From Phorcus lineatus (taxonomy: Eukaryota > Mollusca > Gastropoda > Trochida > Trochidae): a stretch of 64,000 nucleotides of DNA. The DNA is taken from NCBI GenBank assembly GCA_921293015.1, contig OV121081.1, positions 55,081,877 through 55,145,876 of the forward strand, read 5' to 3'. Below are positions 30,601 through 40,898 of this stretch, piece after piece (positions within the stretch are counted from its first letter, which is position 1; each line of letters begins with the position of its first letter). The notes under the pieces were generated by a model that was given only the letters and a program-made list of their open reading frames with translations, searched no databases and was not told where the DNA came from. The position numbers were made by a program, and so were the translations under genes.

Positions 30601-32057
30601 TTTAATGCACAACGTAGTTGGTTCCCCAAACAAAATAAAATCCACTAAATGAGTAATAAACCGTTCCATGATGATATCAGGGAGTACTTACCGGTTGCAC
30701 TTGTAACATTGAGAGTGACATTTTTTCCAAAATTTATGGAGCTGTTGTTTATTGTAGAACACCCGTATACACCGGTATCACTGGGACGCACGTAAGAGAA
30801 GTATAACGTACCTGTAAATATGGTTAAGGAACATGTCATCGAAGCATTAATGCCAATAGGGACATTGTTCTCAGCATCATGACATATGAATTATGTTAAC
30901 TTTAAGATGAAAACAAAAGTGGTTACGGTTTTGTAATGATGCTATAAAAAATGATGCCTCAACACATCTCAAAGCGCAGCGGCTGATCGAAATTGAAAAC
31001 CCGATGTCTGTTTTTTAGTTCAGCTGATGCTTGGAGACTAAAATTCACATTTGTCATCTATACTAATGTGCGCTCATTGCAACCTCTTACTTGTATATAG
31101 ATGGATGGAAATGAACGGAGAAGGAAGTTTCCGTAAATGGTATCATAATAGTCTTCGCATACAGTATTTTTCTTTGAAACCGATAAATCTAGTTGGCCAA
31201 AATGGATATTATAGCTGATGCATGGAAACTGATCTGTTGATTAAGTAATTACCTTCACACAAATGTTTGGGTGACAGACAGGGTAAAGTTGTTTAGTCAT
31301 TAGTCCAAACAAAACATAGCCCTATGTCATTATACATTGTGTCATTTATCAGATTCAACCATCATTGAAAAACATTCAAAAATTCAAATTCACCATTATT
31401 ATCCACAACGAAACGGTCATCACTTCCGAATTGCTCTGGAGGTTGGCGATCTTTTCTATACCAGCTTAAAACACCTGGTTTGGGCGGGAACATGTTACAA
31501 ATGATGCACGCAGGCTGACCATCCGGTACTGTCACTTCCGAGTTATTGCATTCCATTCCTTATAAATAAATGTTATCTTTATGTCGCCGGTCAAAAATTT
31601 AAGAACGTATCCTCGAAAAAATCAGCTAAAAATTAAAAGCCAATAAAAAGTACAGTTACAAAGGAAACATTATCCCGTTTTGTTTATACTTATATATGTA
31701 CTGTGTACCTATGTACCCATCAGGGGTTACATTTAGATATCATATTGGTAATGTGACAAAATTTACATAAACTAATCATTCATATTTATTAATCTTCACG
31801 TTATGGCTATCTGCATAACATGCGTTTGATCGAATACTGCTAAGTCGAAAGAAAAGAAAAACTAAAATAATCGACCCAATACAAGTCCCGAATTCATTAC
31901 CAAGCAAATAAGTGTTTAAGGCCACAACTCAAACGCTTTAAACATTAAATCTAAACACTTTTGGCATTTGTAAAAATTAAATTAGCCATCTCTTACCATG
32001 ACAGAGGTGGGGCCCAAATGATGGGATGAACACCAGGTACAGTAGTAGACCCAGCAT
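26790..32057 (-). CDS. Ig-domain transmembrane receptor B (gene span, seven exons)
   Basis: Complete by splicing on the minus strand: 32057-31997, 31558-31394, 30811-30692, 29996-29900, 29302-29130, 28555-28471, 27615-26790. The sum is 1,527 nt, 508 residues plus stop, with every junction AG/GT and in frame. Order: signal peptide; V-type Ig (two exons); C2/I-type Ig (two exons); basic juxtamembrane RRR plus single membrane span; 274-residue acidic cytoplasmic tail. A type I cell-surface receptor; ligand unknown. Near the membrane the tail holds GYRMV-x7-YRMI, spaced like an ITAM. Paralogue of receptor A with the same exon phases. Possible donor ambiguity exists at exon 2 (31394), chosen because it keeps phase with receptor A. 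Confidence 0.85.
28471..28555 (-). CDS. receptor B exon 6: transmembrane segment
   Basis: 85 nt. Acceptor GTTAAG|GT, donor CGATG|GTAAGG. Encodes YRRRNLLKWIWAGLGVMG then LITALAIGR: a basic stop-transfer-like lead and about 20 hydrophobic residues. Phase 1 to 2, matching 468-576. The acceptor lacks a strong pyrimidine tract. Confidence 0.75.
29130..29302 (-). CDS. receptor B exon 5: second half of Ig domain 2
   Basis: 173 nt. Acceptor GTTACAG|AC, donor ATCA|GTAAGT. Encodes PIPNITWLHNDE ... KYTCIGENSAGKERQDIIL: tryptophan, YxC and a NSAG turn typical of I-set Ig domains. Homologous to 19812-19960. Confidence 0.88.
29900..29996 (-). CDS. receptor B exon 4: first half of Ig domain 2
   Basis: 97 nt. 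Acceptor ATTTCAG|GTTC, donor GGAAG|GTATTA. Encodes KPQLLWSSGNM ... LHPKELTCVFAG with the first cysteine of the second Ig domain. Same length and phase as 20209-20305. Confidence 0.85.
30144..30601. mobile_element. MITE flanked by TTAA (copy 2), in receptor B intron 3
   Basis: Bounded by TTAA (30140-30143, 30602-30605) with inverted ends AGAGCCACTCAGTG / AGAGCCACTCCGTG. Internal blocks CCAAAATTACGTTT, GACGCGCGCCACTGTCCGGT and TTTTCGATCA are shared with copy 1 at 17219-17268. Confidence 0.75.
30692..30811 (-). CDS. receptor B exon 3: second half of Ig domain 1
   Basis: 120 nt. Acceptor TTTACAG|GTACG, donor AACCG|GTAAGT. Encodes GTLYFSYVRPSDTGVYGC then NNSSINFGKNVTLNVTSAT, with DTGVYGC and several N-glycosylation sequons. 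Confidence 0.88.
31394..31558 (-). CDS. receptor B exon 2: first half of Ig domain 1
   Basis: 165 nt. Acceptor TTATAAG|GA (weak tract), donor AATAATG|GTGAAT. Encodes GMECNNSEVTVPDGQPAC, then CNMFPPKPGVLSWYRKDR. The first Ig cysteine and tryptophan are present. Confidence 0.8.
31997..32057 (-). CDS. receptor B exon 1: signal peptide
   Basis: ATG at 32057-32055; donor GTCATG|GTAAGA. 20 residues beginning MLGLLLYLVFIPSF, a strong hydrophobic core; ends in phase 1. Confidence 0.82.
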
Positions 32058-33985
32058 CACTGAACAATCACTGTGGTATCTTGAGCTTAAATAGACTGTT
32101 CAAGTGAATAACCTAACGTATGAAACCATTCAAGTGAACAGTTCCTTGTTTGTGATCTTGAAAGATGATTATGAAGGAAACAAGCAGCACAGCAAGTTTA
32201 CAAGAAATACATTGTTTATATACATACATGTAATTTATTTTTTTAAGCTTCTCAAACATCATGACACACTGATTAGGCATGAGAAACATGAGTATTTGAA
32301 TTATTCATCTATGATGGGTCACTTTCATTTGAAATAAACATCCCTTCCTCGTATTCATATGTCACTTTCGCTCCGGAAGGTCTCTCATGGCCGACCCTAT
32401 CCTGTTAAAAGATGTGTCCTTGCTGATATTCACAAGAGAATGCACGTATATATGTATGTATGTATATATATATATATATATATATATGTCTTGCCCTTCA
32501 TGTCATGCTTCCTAAAATATCAAATTAAAAACATACCTCTATCAATGTTTTCGAAATGGCCTTCAATAATGTTTAAAATGATTTTAATAATAATTGAATC
32601 AAGGAAATACTAGTTTCTAAATGAAATGTTTCCTGCTTCAGTGTATGTTGTTTTCATGTTCTTCCTCAGTAACGGAAATTGAAAGCATCATGGTGCAATT
32701 TCCTTGAGAGAAGCATATTAGAAACTTAAAACAACAATTGTCAATATCATCATGGCAAATTATATCATGACCTTATCCTAAAGGCCCGATAGCACAGTAT
32801 ATCTTTACATCTGGGCATATTAAATGTTATACTCGTAAATGTATTGATGTAAAGTGTGTGTGTGGGTGTGTGCGTGTGGGTGGGTGTGTGCGTGTGTGTG
32901 TGTATGTGTGTGTATGTATGTGTCGTACGTATTGTATTGTATTGTATGGTATCGTACGTATTGTATGAATGATATAGTTTGTTTAAGATCGTATATATGG
33001 TGGGTATTGTATGTATGATACTGTACGAATGTTATCGTATGTATGGTATCGTGTGTATGGTTAGGTCTGTTTGTTATTGTATGTCCTTGTGTTGTACCGT
33101 ATTGTGTGGTAGAATATTGTACTGTATTGTGTGGTAGAATATTGTAGTGTATTGTGCGGTCATGTACTTTATTGTATTGTGCTACATTGAATTGTATGGT
33201 ATTGTATTGTGTGGTATGTTTACTATTTTAAAATGTATAATTTTACCTAATTCATTTTAATGTGGTTATTTTTATGTATTTAGTGTCTCATAAGCCTTTT
33301 GGCTGGATGTTACCTTTTATTAAGTGTTTTTTTGGCTACAAAAACAAGAAATGTGTAACATGTGGCACTGAAATAAAATAATTTTCTTCTCTTCTTCTTC
33401 TTCTCTGTATAAGAGTCGGGAAGTAAGTGCTAATTACAGGTGAGTACGTTATGGAGAGGGGTCGGGAAGGAGGGGTTCATTACAGGTGGGTAAATCGTGT
33501 ATAGGTGTCGGCAAAGGGAAAAGCATATTTCAAGCTGTTATTTATATTATTTTTAACCTTAATGCTTTTGTGAGTATTGTACAAGTTTGTAACAAAGAAA
33601 AAGGAAGTATCCACCTCTGGAATTTGTCTTAAGATGGGCTTATGGCATTGCTTGTCGTTGTCGTCCGTCGACTTTTCACTATTTCATCCTCTTCTCCAGG
33701 AAATCTGAAACCTTCAGACTCCTTGACTGAGGTAGTTTCTTAAAAAAGCCACAGCGGCCACACCCTCAAAACCTTTTTTCATTTTCTGCTCAGACAGCAG
33801 GAGGCATGGAGAGCTGACTCCTTATATGTACAGACACCTTAGCTGATGGGAATAATAGATTATAAAATTGGTGACCCTGTGACCCCAAATATAGGTCACA
33901 GGGGCAGCACCCTAAACTATTAACCTATTTTATATATTTTTCCAAAATTAAGAACTTTTTGTATCCTCTGTTTTCATGATTTCAG
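32058..33985. other. low-complexity spacer upstream of receptor B
   Basis: No gene seen. Holds an (AT)n tract at about 32463-32487, a GT-rich tract at 32855-32925 that grades into degenerate TATTGTATG(G/T) repeats to about 33220, and CTTCTTCTTCTT at about 33386. The receptor B promoter should lie just right of 32057 but no motif is certain. Confidence 0.5.
32855..33220. repeat. GT-rich microsatellite decaying into TATTGTATG-type repeats
   Basis: TGTGTGGGTGTGTGCGTG at 32858 passes into many imperfect copies of GTATTGTATGGTATCGTA-like units. No coding potential. Confidence 0.8.
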
Positions 33986-34137
33986 GCTGGCTGTTTGACC
34001 TCAACGGAAGTTATTCCATGTCCTTCATCTGCATCTCTGTCTCCGGCGTGCTCTCCTGTATACCCACAATACTTTGCGTGACTGCGGGCACCTTGCTGAG
34101 GCGGCGTCGGGTTTCCGTGCAAGCAGTGACTGAGTGA
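33986..34137 (+). CDS. terminal exon of a monocarboxylate-transporter-like (MFS, SLC16) gene
   Basis: Acceptor TGATTTCAG|GC; open to TGA at 34135-34137. With the G supplied by the previous exon it reads GWLFDLNGSYSMSFICISVS, then a hydrophobic segment and a basic tail TLLRRRRVSVQAVTE. The GWLxDxxGSYxxSF signature precedes the last membrane helix in SLC16 transporters, which move lactate, pyruvate and similar acids with protons across membranes. An AATAAA lies 52 nt after the stop, supporting a last exon. No other exon of the gene is recognised upstream on this strand, so it is orphaned here: either separated by a long intron containing receptor B, or a rearranged remnant. Confidence 0.55.
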
Positions 34138-34188
34138 ACTCCGAGTTATTGGTATACGGGATACAGCCTAAGCCGACAAAGTATCCCA

Positions 34189-34194
34189 AATAAA
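34189..34194 (+). promoter_or_regulatory. polyadenylation signal AATAAA
   Basis: AATAAA 52 nt downstream of the stop of the SLC16-like exon, the expected place for a short 3' UTR. Confidence 0.4.
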
Positions 34195-37100
34195 TTTGGC
34201 AAACATATTCAATTCTCTCCTTTCTTTGGTAATCAAGTCATTCATACCAAGACACGCGCCTTTAATTGCCTCTTGAGAAAGTGCTGTACTCATGTTTAAG
34301 GAAGATAGATAAGGATCCTGATCAAGGTTTGAGAAGACTTTTTATAAGTAAACTTTGTCTTCATCGAACAACAGGCTTAACGATGTTTGAAGAAACAAGT
34401 GAATGCTCTAGGATAGGTCCAAATTAATAATTTAGTCAACACACCGCTGACGAAATCCCCGCTATGTTGTCAAGAGTGATTTAAGACATGCAATTTAGAT
34501 CTTTAACAGCAGTTTCTGCAATAGCACAGATTCTTGTACCTCGACGCTTGGTGGTCGTGTGAGTAAGTCTTTGATACGATCAGTGCTTGCAGAGTTGTCT
34601 CACCTAGGAATGCGAACAGCCGAAATGTTCAACATCTGCTTTATTACAGATAGTGTGAATATAACAAAAGTACATAATTATGAAGCTGTAGTTATATATA
34701 GGTTCCGTAAAAGTGGGATCGTTTTGGAATGAGCGATTAAAGTGAAAGTAATTACGAACACGTTCCACGTGGTCCTTTAATGGTGGTTGGTAGCATGGTT
34801 TATAACGGGGATCATATTTTCTTGTTCAAAGCTAATCTTATAGTATTTGACCGATATTTTTCTAAAATGTCCTATGTTTTTGCAGTTCACGATTTTGAAC
34901 TTTGAAATCTTTACAGGAAGCGTCAGTATTGTTTTTTCACTGTGACTTTTGCCTTTTGGATTAGTGTAGATGGAATAATTATCCACGTTTGCATGCTAGT
35001 GTCAAAATTGCCATATCTGTTGCAATTAAAAAATTTAATTATTACAGTTTCAGTGCTTGATTCTAAGCATATATAATGAACACAATTAACCAAAAAAATA
35101 TTATCTCGACTTGCACAGCAATGTCGGCTACTTGTTGGCCAAAAGCGGTCACATGCCGTAGGTATATTTTTCTATGTTAAACTGGGTCACCCGCAACCCT
35201 TGCAACGAGAGACGACGTACGATCAAGAGTTATCTCCCTTGTCTCACTGTTAGGTGAACAAAGGCTAGGCTACGCTCCGCTGGTTTGTTGAACCCTACCT
35301 TTACACGCTCAGTGTATTTTCCCATTTATTAAAGTCATATCTTATAATCACACTGCTGGAACGAGAACTGCTGAAACGTTGGTGCCGAGAAAAAATCGTG
35401 ACAAGTCAAAAGGCTAGCTAACGGCCTCTCGATTCACCCGCTCGCAGCGGGGTAGTCCACGCGGCGAGCTGGAGATTGGAATGTTGAACCAGAAAACCAA
35501 TCTCAACACATATCAGTCGAGGTCATCACCGACTCTTCATCCAAATTCATTCATATTCAAACAACCAGTGCGTTGTGCAGTGATGCCTGCATGTTCTGTG
35601 CGCCCGACACTTTCAAACTAACTCGATCGCTCCTTTCACGACGGTCGGACATGAGAGTCAGAAAACTACGGAGATTTTAGCGTATGTATACGAAGTCACG
35701 TAATGAACAACTAAAATTTAATAAGCCCTGCAATGCTCGTTATGTTTATTCATTTTTGTTAATCCGCATTTACCGTCTAGTACAGTGAAGCGGTACTAAT
35801 CTATACTTTTTTAGATTTAAACGGTGATATAAAAATCATTTATGTAAATTCATAAATAAAAAAGTTATACTAACAAGATCAGCCGCCATTTTTACCCATC
35901 CAATCTTTCAAGCCATATTTAAAGCATACAATAAGGGTCCTCGTCGAGATAAATACGTTACCATGTGTCCGCGAGTTTGATATGGAGATATATCATGTGT
36001 TCTCGTTTGATATTTAACTCGAACACATGATATATCTCCATATCAAACTCGCTGACATATGGTAACTTATCATATTTTTTGCAATAACTTATTATTAATA
36101 TTATGTTAATTATATACACATTTATATGTACAATGTAAATATGCTGCTTTAATGGGCATAGATAGGTAAATACTATAATGTATAAGAGAAAAGAAAGAAA
36201 GACATAATGAAATGGAGTGAAGGCATGAATTAGTTAGAAACGACAATATATCTGAGTGATTCCTCCATGCAAGTGAGTATAAAACTGAATCATGTATGTG
36301 TAGGAGTGTTCATTGACATTTTATTTCAAAAGAAATAAAAAATTAACACATTCACATTGTTTTTATGACTTTGTTGAATCTGAAATGCTTAAATCTTATT
36401 ACACCATCAAAGGATCTTCGCTGTTATTGGATATTAATGCCTCATGTTATTTGGTAATTTTCCTAGATTCCTAGCGGTTAGATCAATAAAAAAAACGTTT
36501 GCAGACATTAAAAGTATAGTTTTTCATTAATCTAACAATTGAAAGACGTTACGTGATCACGTGTCCGTGGCAACCTTTGATCTCGGTTCTATCGATCAAC
36601 ATGGCGTATCACTATCAATATATATCATAATGGCGATTGGCGATAATGTGTCCTTAACCCAAAGTTGATTTGAATCATCGAGTTCTATCTACCAGAAAGT
36701 AAAGTGGAAAGCAAATGCTCATCTTCTGTCGAGTGACCGCGTTGTTTCATATCTGGTCACGGCGCCCTGTGGCACTGTGACGTTTGTTCATTTCAACCTT
36801 CTCTACCAGAATGACCTGTCAACCGATTCAGTAAGTAATTCATGTTGTACAGCCTCTACGGTCTGCTTATAGTAAAGTTTAAACCATCACCTTCTGAACG
36901 TTTATGTGACAGCAAAAAATGAATGTCCGAATTCAATCCGCCATCATGCTTCCCAATCAAACCGATACCCATAATTGTTTGTGGAATGTTAACCACGCAA
37001 TATGGCCCGCACTTCATGATCGGACGAACGAGTGTGTAAAAGAAAAGGTATTTGTAAACTAAGAGGTGTTTGTTTTAAGTTTTAAAGAAAACAATAACAA

Positions 37101-38416
37101 GAAAATAACATTCAAAATTGAATAAATAAAAAAGTTAGAATGCAAAACTAAAATAACCAAAGCTTGAAGCAATTAAATGTCGTTTTAAATTAGGCGTTGG
37201 GTTCTATACTTGCATTAGCCAGCAGTTCGTGGATTATTAATGTGAGTTATGTACTCACTTTATTTTATTTGGAGATGATTAAAGTCTGGATGGTTTCCAT
37301 AAAGATCATCTTGGCATTTTAGAAAGGAAATAAAGTACACTCTTCAAAAATGTGTTTTGTAATAAGTAAAGTATATATTAATAAACTATAAGTATAGACT
37401 ACCGTCCTCGTGCTTCAAAAATAATAGTTTTCACCTCGCTCTTATTCAAATGGACTTGATATTGGCGTTTACATACATATGTGGGTGAAAAAGGGACGGG
37501 GTGCATCTGTTTTGTCTTCAAGCACCACGGGATGATATAGTTATATGTAGAGTCTATCAACAAAGTCTCAACAAATATGTCAATATGTGTTGATATAAAG
37601 ACTAGCAACTTTGAAGTAGGGCTGGTTGGTTTTCAAAGTTAGCAGCCCTGGGCCTGCTTTAATTGCTTAAGGTAACCTTAGTGCAATGTTAAAGCATGGG
37701 AGTTAAGGTTAACCTTAGTTAAGTTTGCTTTGTGAAAGGAGGCCCTGGTGTCTGGTAGAGCTTTCTGGTAAGTTTCCTACACTGAGATATGCCATTATCA
37801 CATAAGCAGCTGCAACTTCTCGATGTGTATATCAGCACAACTTTCACAAATGTACCCTCTGTTGGTTGTTGAATTCTTGTTGAAGCTTTGTCCTATTCGG
37901 TATCTTTAAGTATTGCATCAATCGCCTTTCTGAAATCAGAAAGTTTAGATGTGTGTCAACGTAAATTTACTCATTTTCATACCAGTTCTTAGGTATTAAA
38001 GGTGTCAGAGTTTCAGAGGTGGATAGCTGTTTCTTTATACTTTCCGAAATCTTAGTTTAAAGAGAGTTACAGCTTCAAATGTAGTTTCCATACTTCTGTA
38101 TATGTTCTTGTTGGCTTTTAATTGTTTCCTGGGATTGTTAATTCTTCGAATTTGTCATCCCTAAAACATGTGTCAAAGGGGCTTTGAATATAAGATATGT
38201 GTTCATAAGGTTATCATAACATATTAAGAAATCAAAAACAAATTAATAAAGCAATCCCTTTTCCAGGTGTATATTTATGTATAATATTTGTCATTTATCT
38301 TTAATACATCATTCCGCTTATATGCTATTAAAGCAAGTAGGATTTGGAACAACGATGAATGAAAGAATATTTAGAAAAAAGAATCGAGCCTCAAGAGACA
38401 AATACGTAATGGATAC
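34195..38416. other. intergenic, no gene recognised
   Basis: A GC-richer patch at 35390-35480 (CCGCTCGCAGCGGGG, CCACGCGGCGAGC) could be promoter-like but no gene is attached to it. Contains the hairpin at 35957-36066 and a dispersed TTAAGGTTAACCTTAGTTAA-type repeat at 37665-37740. Open frames here are short and lack domains. Confidence 0.45.
35957..36066. repeat. 46-bp-arm near-perfect hairpin
   Basis: Left arm 35957-36002 and right arm 36021-36066 are inverted copies with two mismatches; the loop is 18 nt. The arms contain GAGTTTGATATGGAGATATA. Could be the core of a small foldback MITE. Confidence 0.9.
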
Positions 38417-38558
38417 CTACTGATAATACTTCATATCTACGTCAACGAGTATCCAGGTAAACAAAGGACGCTCCTCTTTTTTAACAATCTTGTATTTCAG
38501 CGTGTTCAGCCCTTCCTCCGATGATGGTCTTTTACTTTTCTTTCCTAATAAGGTATTT
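38417..38558 (-). CDS. B4GALT-like last exon
   Basis: Acceptor GATTTTCAG|A, stop TAG at 38417-38419. Encodes SSEEGLNTLKYKIVKKEE then PLFTWILVDVDM: the conserved C-terminal GLNxLxYK..xxxxxPL.T.I.VD pattern. Its starting phase equals the end phase of exon 4, so the two could splice directly in frame. Confidence 0.8.
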
Positions 38559-39284
38559 CTGAAAATCAAAATGATAATTATGAAGATCCTTTGTTACACG
38601 TATCTAAAGCTTTGAGGCATTCAAGCAGTGAAAACGACGAGCTTTAGATATTTAATGTACCATAACAAATTATATTTGTTTTATCTTATAGTCAGTAAAA
38701 CCTGAAAAAGAATTAAGATTAACACTTTTTAAGATTACTGTAATATCAAAATATAAAACGTAATTATTTAGAATGTTATTCAAGTTAATCGTAACACTTG
38801 ACATAGGGTCTAAATTTCGTGTAATGATAGCGTTGTTTGCTTTGTAAAATCTCAAAAAAACACCTTTAAACTCAAGTATTGTTTTGTACTCAATGATTTA
38901 ACTCGTATGAACTGTCATGATATTTTCGGGATTAATAAACATGTATTAAAATCTACAAGAGCTACTTCATCAGAGTCCGTCAGAATGTAATCAGCGTCGT
39001 TAACCTCTAATACCACTATGTATTATTTTCGGCCAAAGGCACAGAGTACATCACTTACTTGCACAGGTTAAATATGCAAGTACATGTTAACATGACTCAT
39101 TCGTAAAAGTCTCGCGCAGTCTTCGATTAAACTATGTTTCGTTGTTTTTACAGTTAGCAAGCTGGAATTGCCATACAATAAGTTTTCAAAACTTAAAAAA
39201 TCCTATTCCATTAGGTTTAATTTGTTGCATTATAGTTTAACTACTCACTACATAATCAACACTTTTCATTTGCCTGAGATTTAC

Positions 39285-39795
39285 AGCCTCTTGAACACAG
39301 GTATCCTATGTAATCATGTAAAGTTCTAAAATGGAGCAGTGTGGTTATAACGTTTCTCACGAAACAAGGGTTGAATGCGACCAAAATACATAAACGGATG
39401 ACCAATATGTATGGAAAGAAACCCCCAATATTCTACTGTTGAAAATGGTCAACTGAGTGTAAGAGGGATCGCAGCTCCTTGGACGATTACCCACTGTCGG
39501 GAAGGCATGTTGAAGCTATTTCAGATGATAAGGTTGGACGGTTCCGGGGCTTAAACATGTCCGATCATAGGTTTAAGGTGGACGAGACATCTTCAAAGTT
39601 GGCTTTTCTCAAGGAAGTGTTTGCAAAATAGTTCATGTGCATTTGCATATGTCGAAGGTGTCTACAAGATGGTTGCCACGAAACTGAAATGCACACGATC
39701 GACCACAGAGAGTTGAAACCTGGGAGATTATATCAAAACATAAATCAATATGACAACCATTTGCTTCTGTTTGATTACCAATTACTTCCCCTCGT
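39285..39795 (+). pseudogene. mariner transposase relic (copy 2)
   Basis: TACAGCCTCTTGAACACAGG starts it, as in copy 1 at 15770. Frame-broken remnants include NATKIHKRMTNMYGK-like, RDRSSLDDYPLSGR-like and GFSQGSVCKIVHVHLHMSK followed by VSTRWLPRN (about 39600-39690), the region after the HTH in mariner. Many stops. It sits in the galactosyltransferase gene where one exon is missing. Confidence 0.75.
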
Positions 39796-40434
39796 ATATT
39801 CAGGCCAGATATAAGAAAGCTTTCACTCACACATTTGATCAATCGGGTTTTCTACAATCAGCTGCGCGATTGTTCTCATACTTCTGGAAACTGTTTGCAA
39901 CTGGATTCATCAAGGAATTACCATCAAGTACAGGATTCACTATTATTTGATCATTACTATATTTTAGCTAGCTTTTTGACTCATTACATATTGTATAACT
40001 TATTTGTTTAAGTCTATATTGTAACATTAAACCCTTTGTTTATCATTGATTAAATTGTTATAATTACTATACTCAATTGTTTGTCATAATTTGATGTTTG
40101 AGAAGGGACAATTTCAAATGATGAATTAAAAGTAACAGTACGAATGGTATTTTGAATCTCGACAAGTATCTAATGGGGAAATATCACCTTTTTTCAATGC
40201 ATTTGATAATCTGAAATACGTAATGTTTGGCTTGATTGTCAACCAGTCATGAAATATAAGACCACGAGTTAACTTTCAAATGCATTGAGAAGTTGAGAGA
40301 CAAAGTTGAGTGTGATCAACCTCACTGAAATTAGAAAGGTGGTATCCTTTCAGTGCCATGCGTGTAGCAGTAAAGCAGTCGACCAGAGTACCTAACATTG
40401 TGCAGTCCTGTAGTAACACGGGCCTCATTCATAC

Positions 40435-40557
40435 CTGTCCGCTGAATCATCGTCTTCCCCTCCCAAGCCGAAGTACAGGTTTGATTGGCCGTTGATGGAC
40501 TGGTACGTAGACCTTGACATTCCCATCACTCCTCCCGCATACCCTTTGTACGGTAAC
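40435..40557 (-). CDS. B4GALT-like exon 4 (acceptor-binding loop)
   Basis: Acceptor GGTTTGCAG|G, donor GGACAG|GTATGA, exactly 123 nt. Encodes LPYKGYAGGVMGMSRSTYQS, then INGQSNLYFGLGGEDDD and SADR. The GGVxxxSxxxxxxINGxxNxxxGxGGEDDD pattern is diagnostic. Both tryptophans of the usual WGWGGEDDD are replaced (F and L), which is unusual because that loop shapes the active site. Confidence 0.88.
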
Positions 40558-40898
40558 CTGCAAACCAGTAGGTATCGGTTGAGTTATTCTCTCTTAACGC
40601 TTCACTTCACCCGTAAAGTAAAACAAAGATTCCTCACTGAAGAACTTACATTCTACTTTTGTCAGCCCTTAACTTTCAAGTGGATAAAAGAACAAAATCG
40701 AGCCTTTTTTACTTTTATATTGTCTTTCTAATAATCCGATGAGCAGCGACATGGTATCAGAATCGCGGTCATAACTTTTAGATAAATGACGTATTCAAAG
40801 TCAAAGAAGTTTATTGTACTTAAGGCCTCCGGCCCATATACAAGTGATACAATTTTACAGTGGGTACTAACATAATTATTAACATTAAATAGCAGAAT

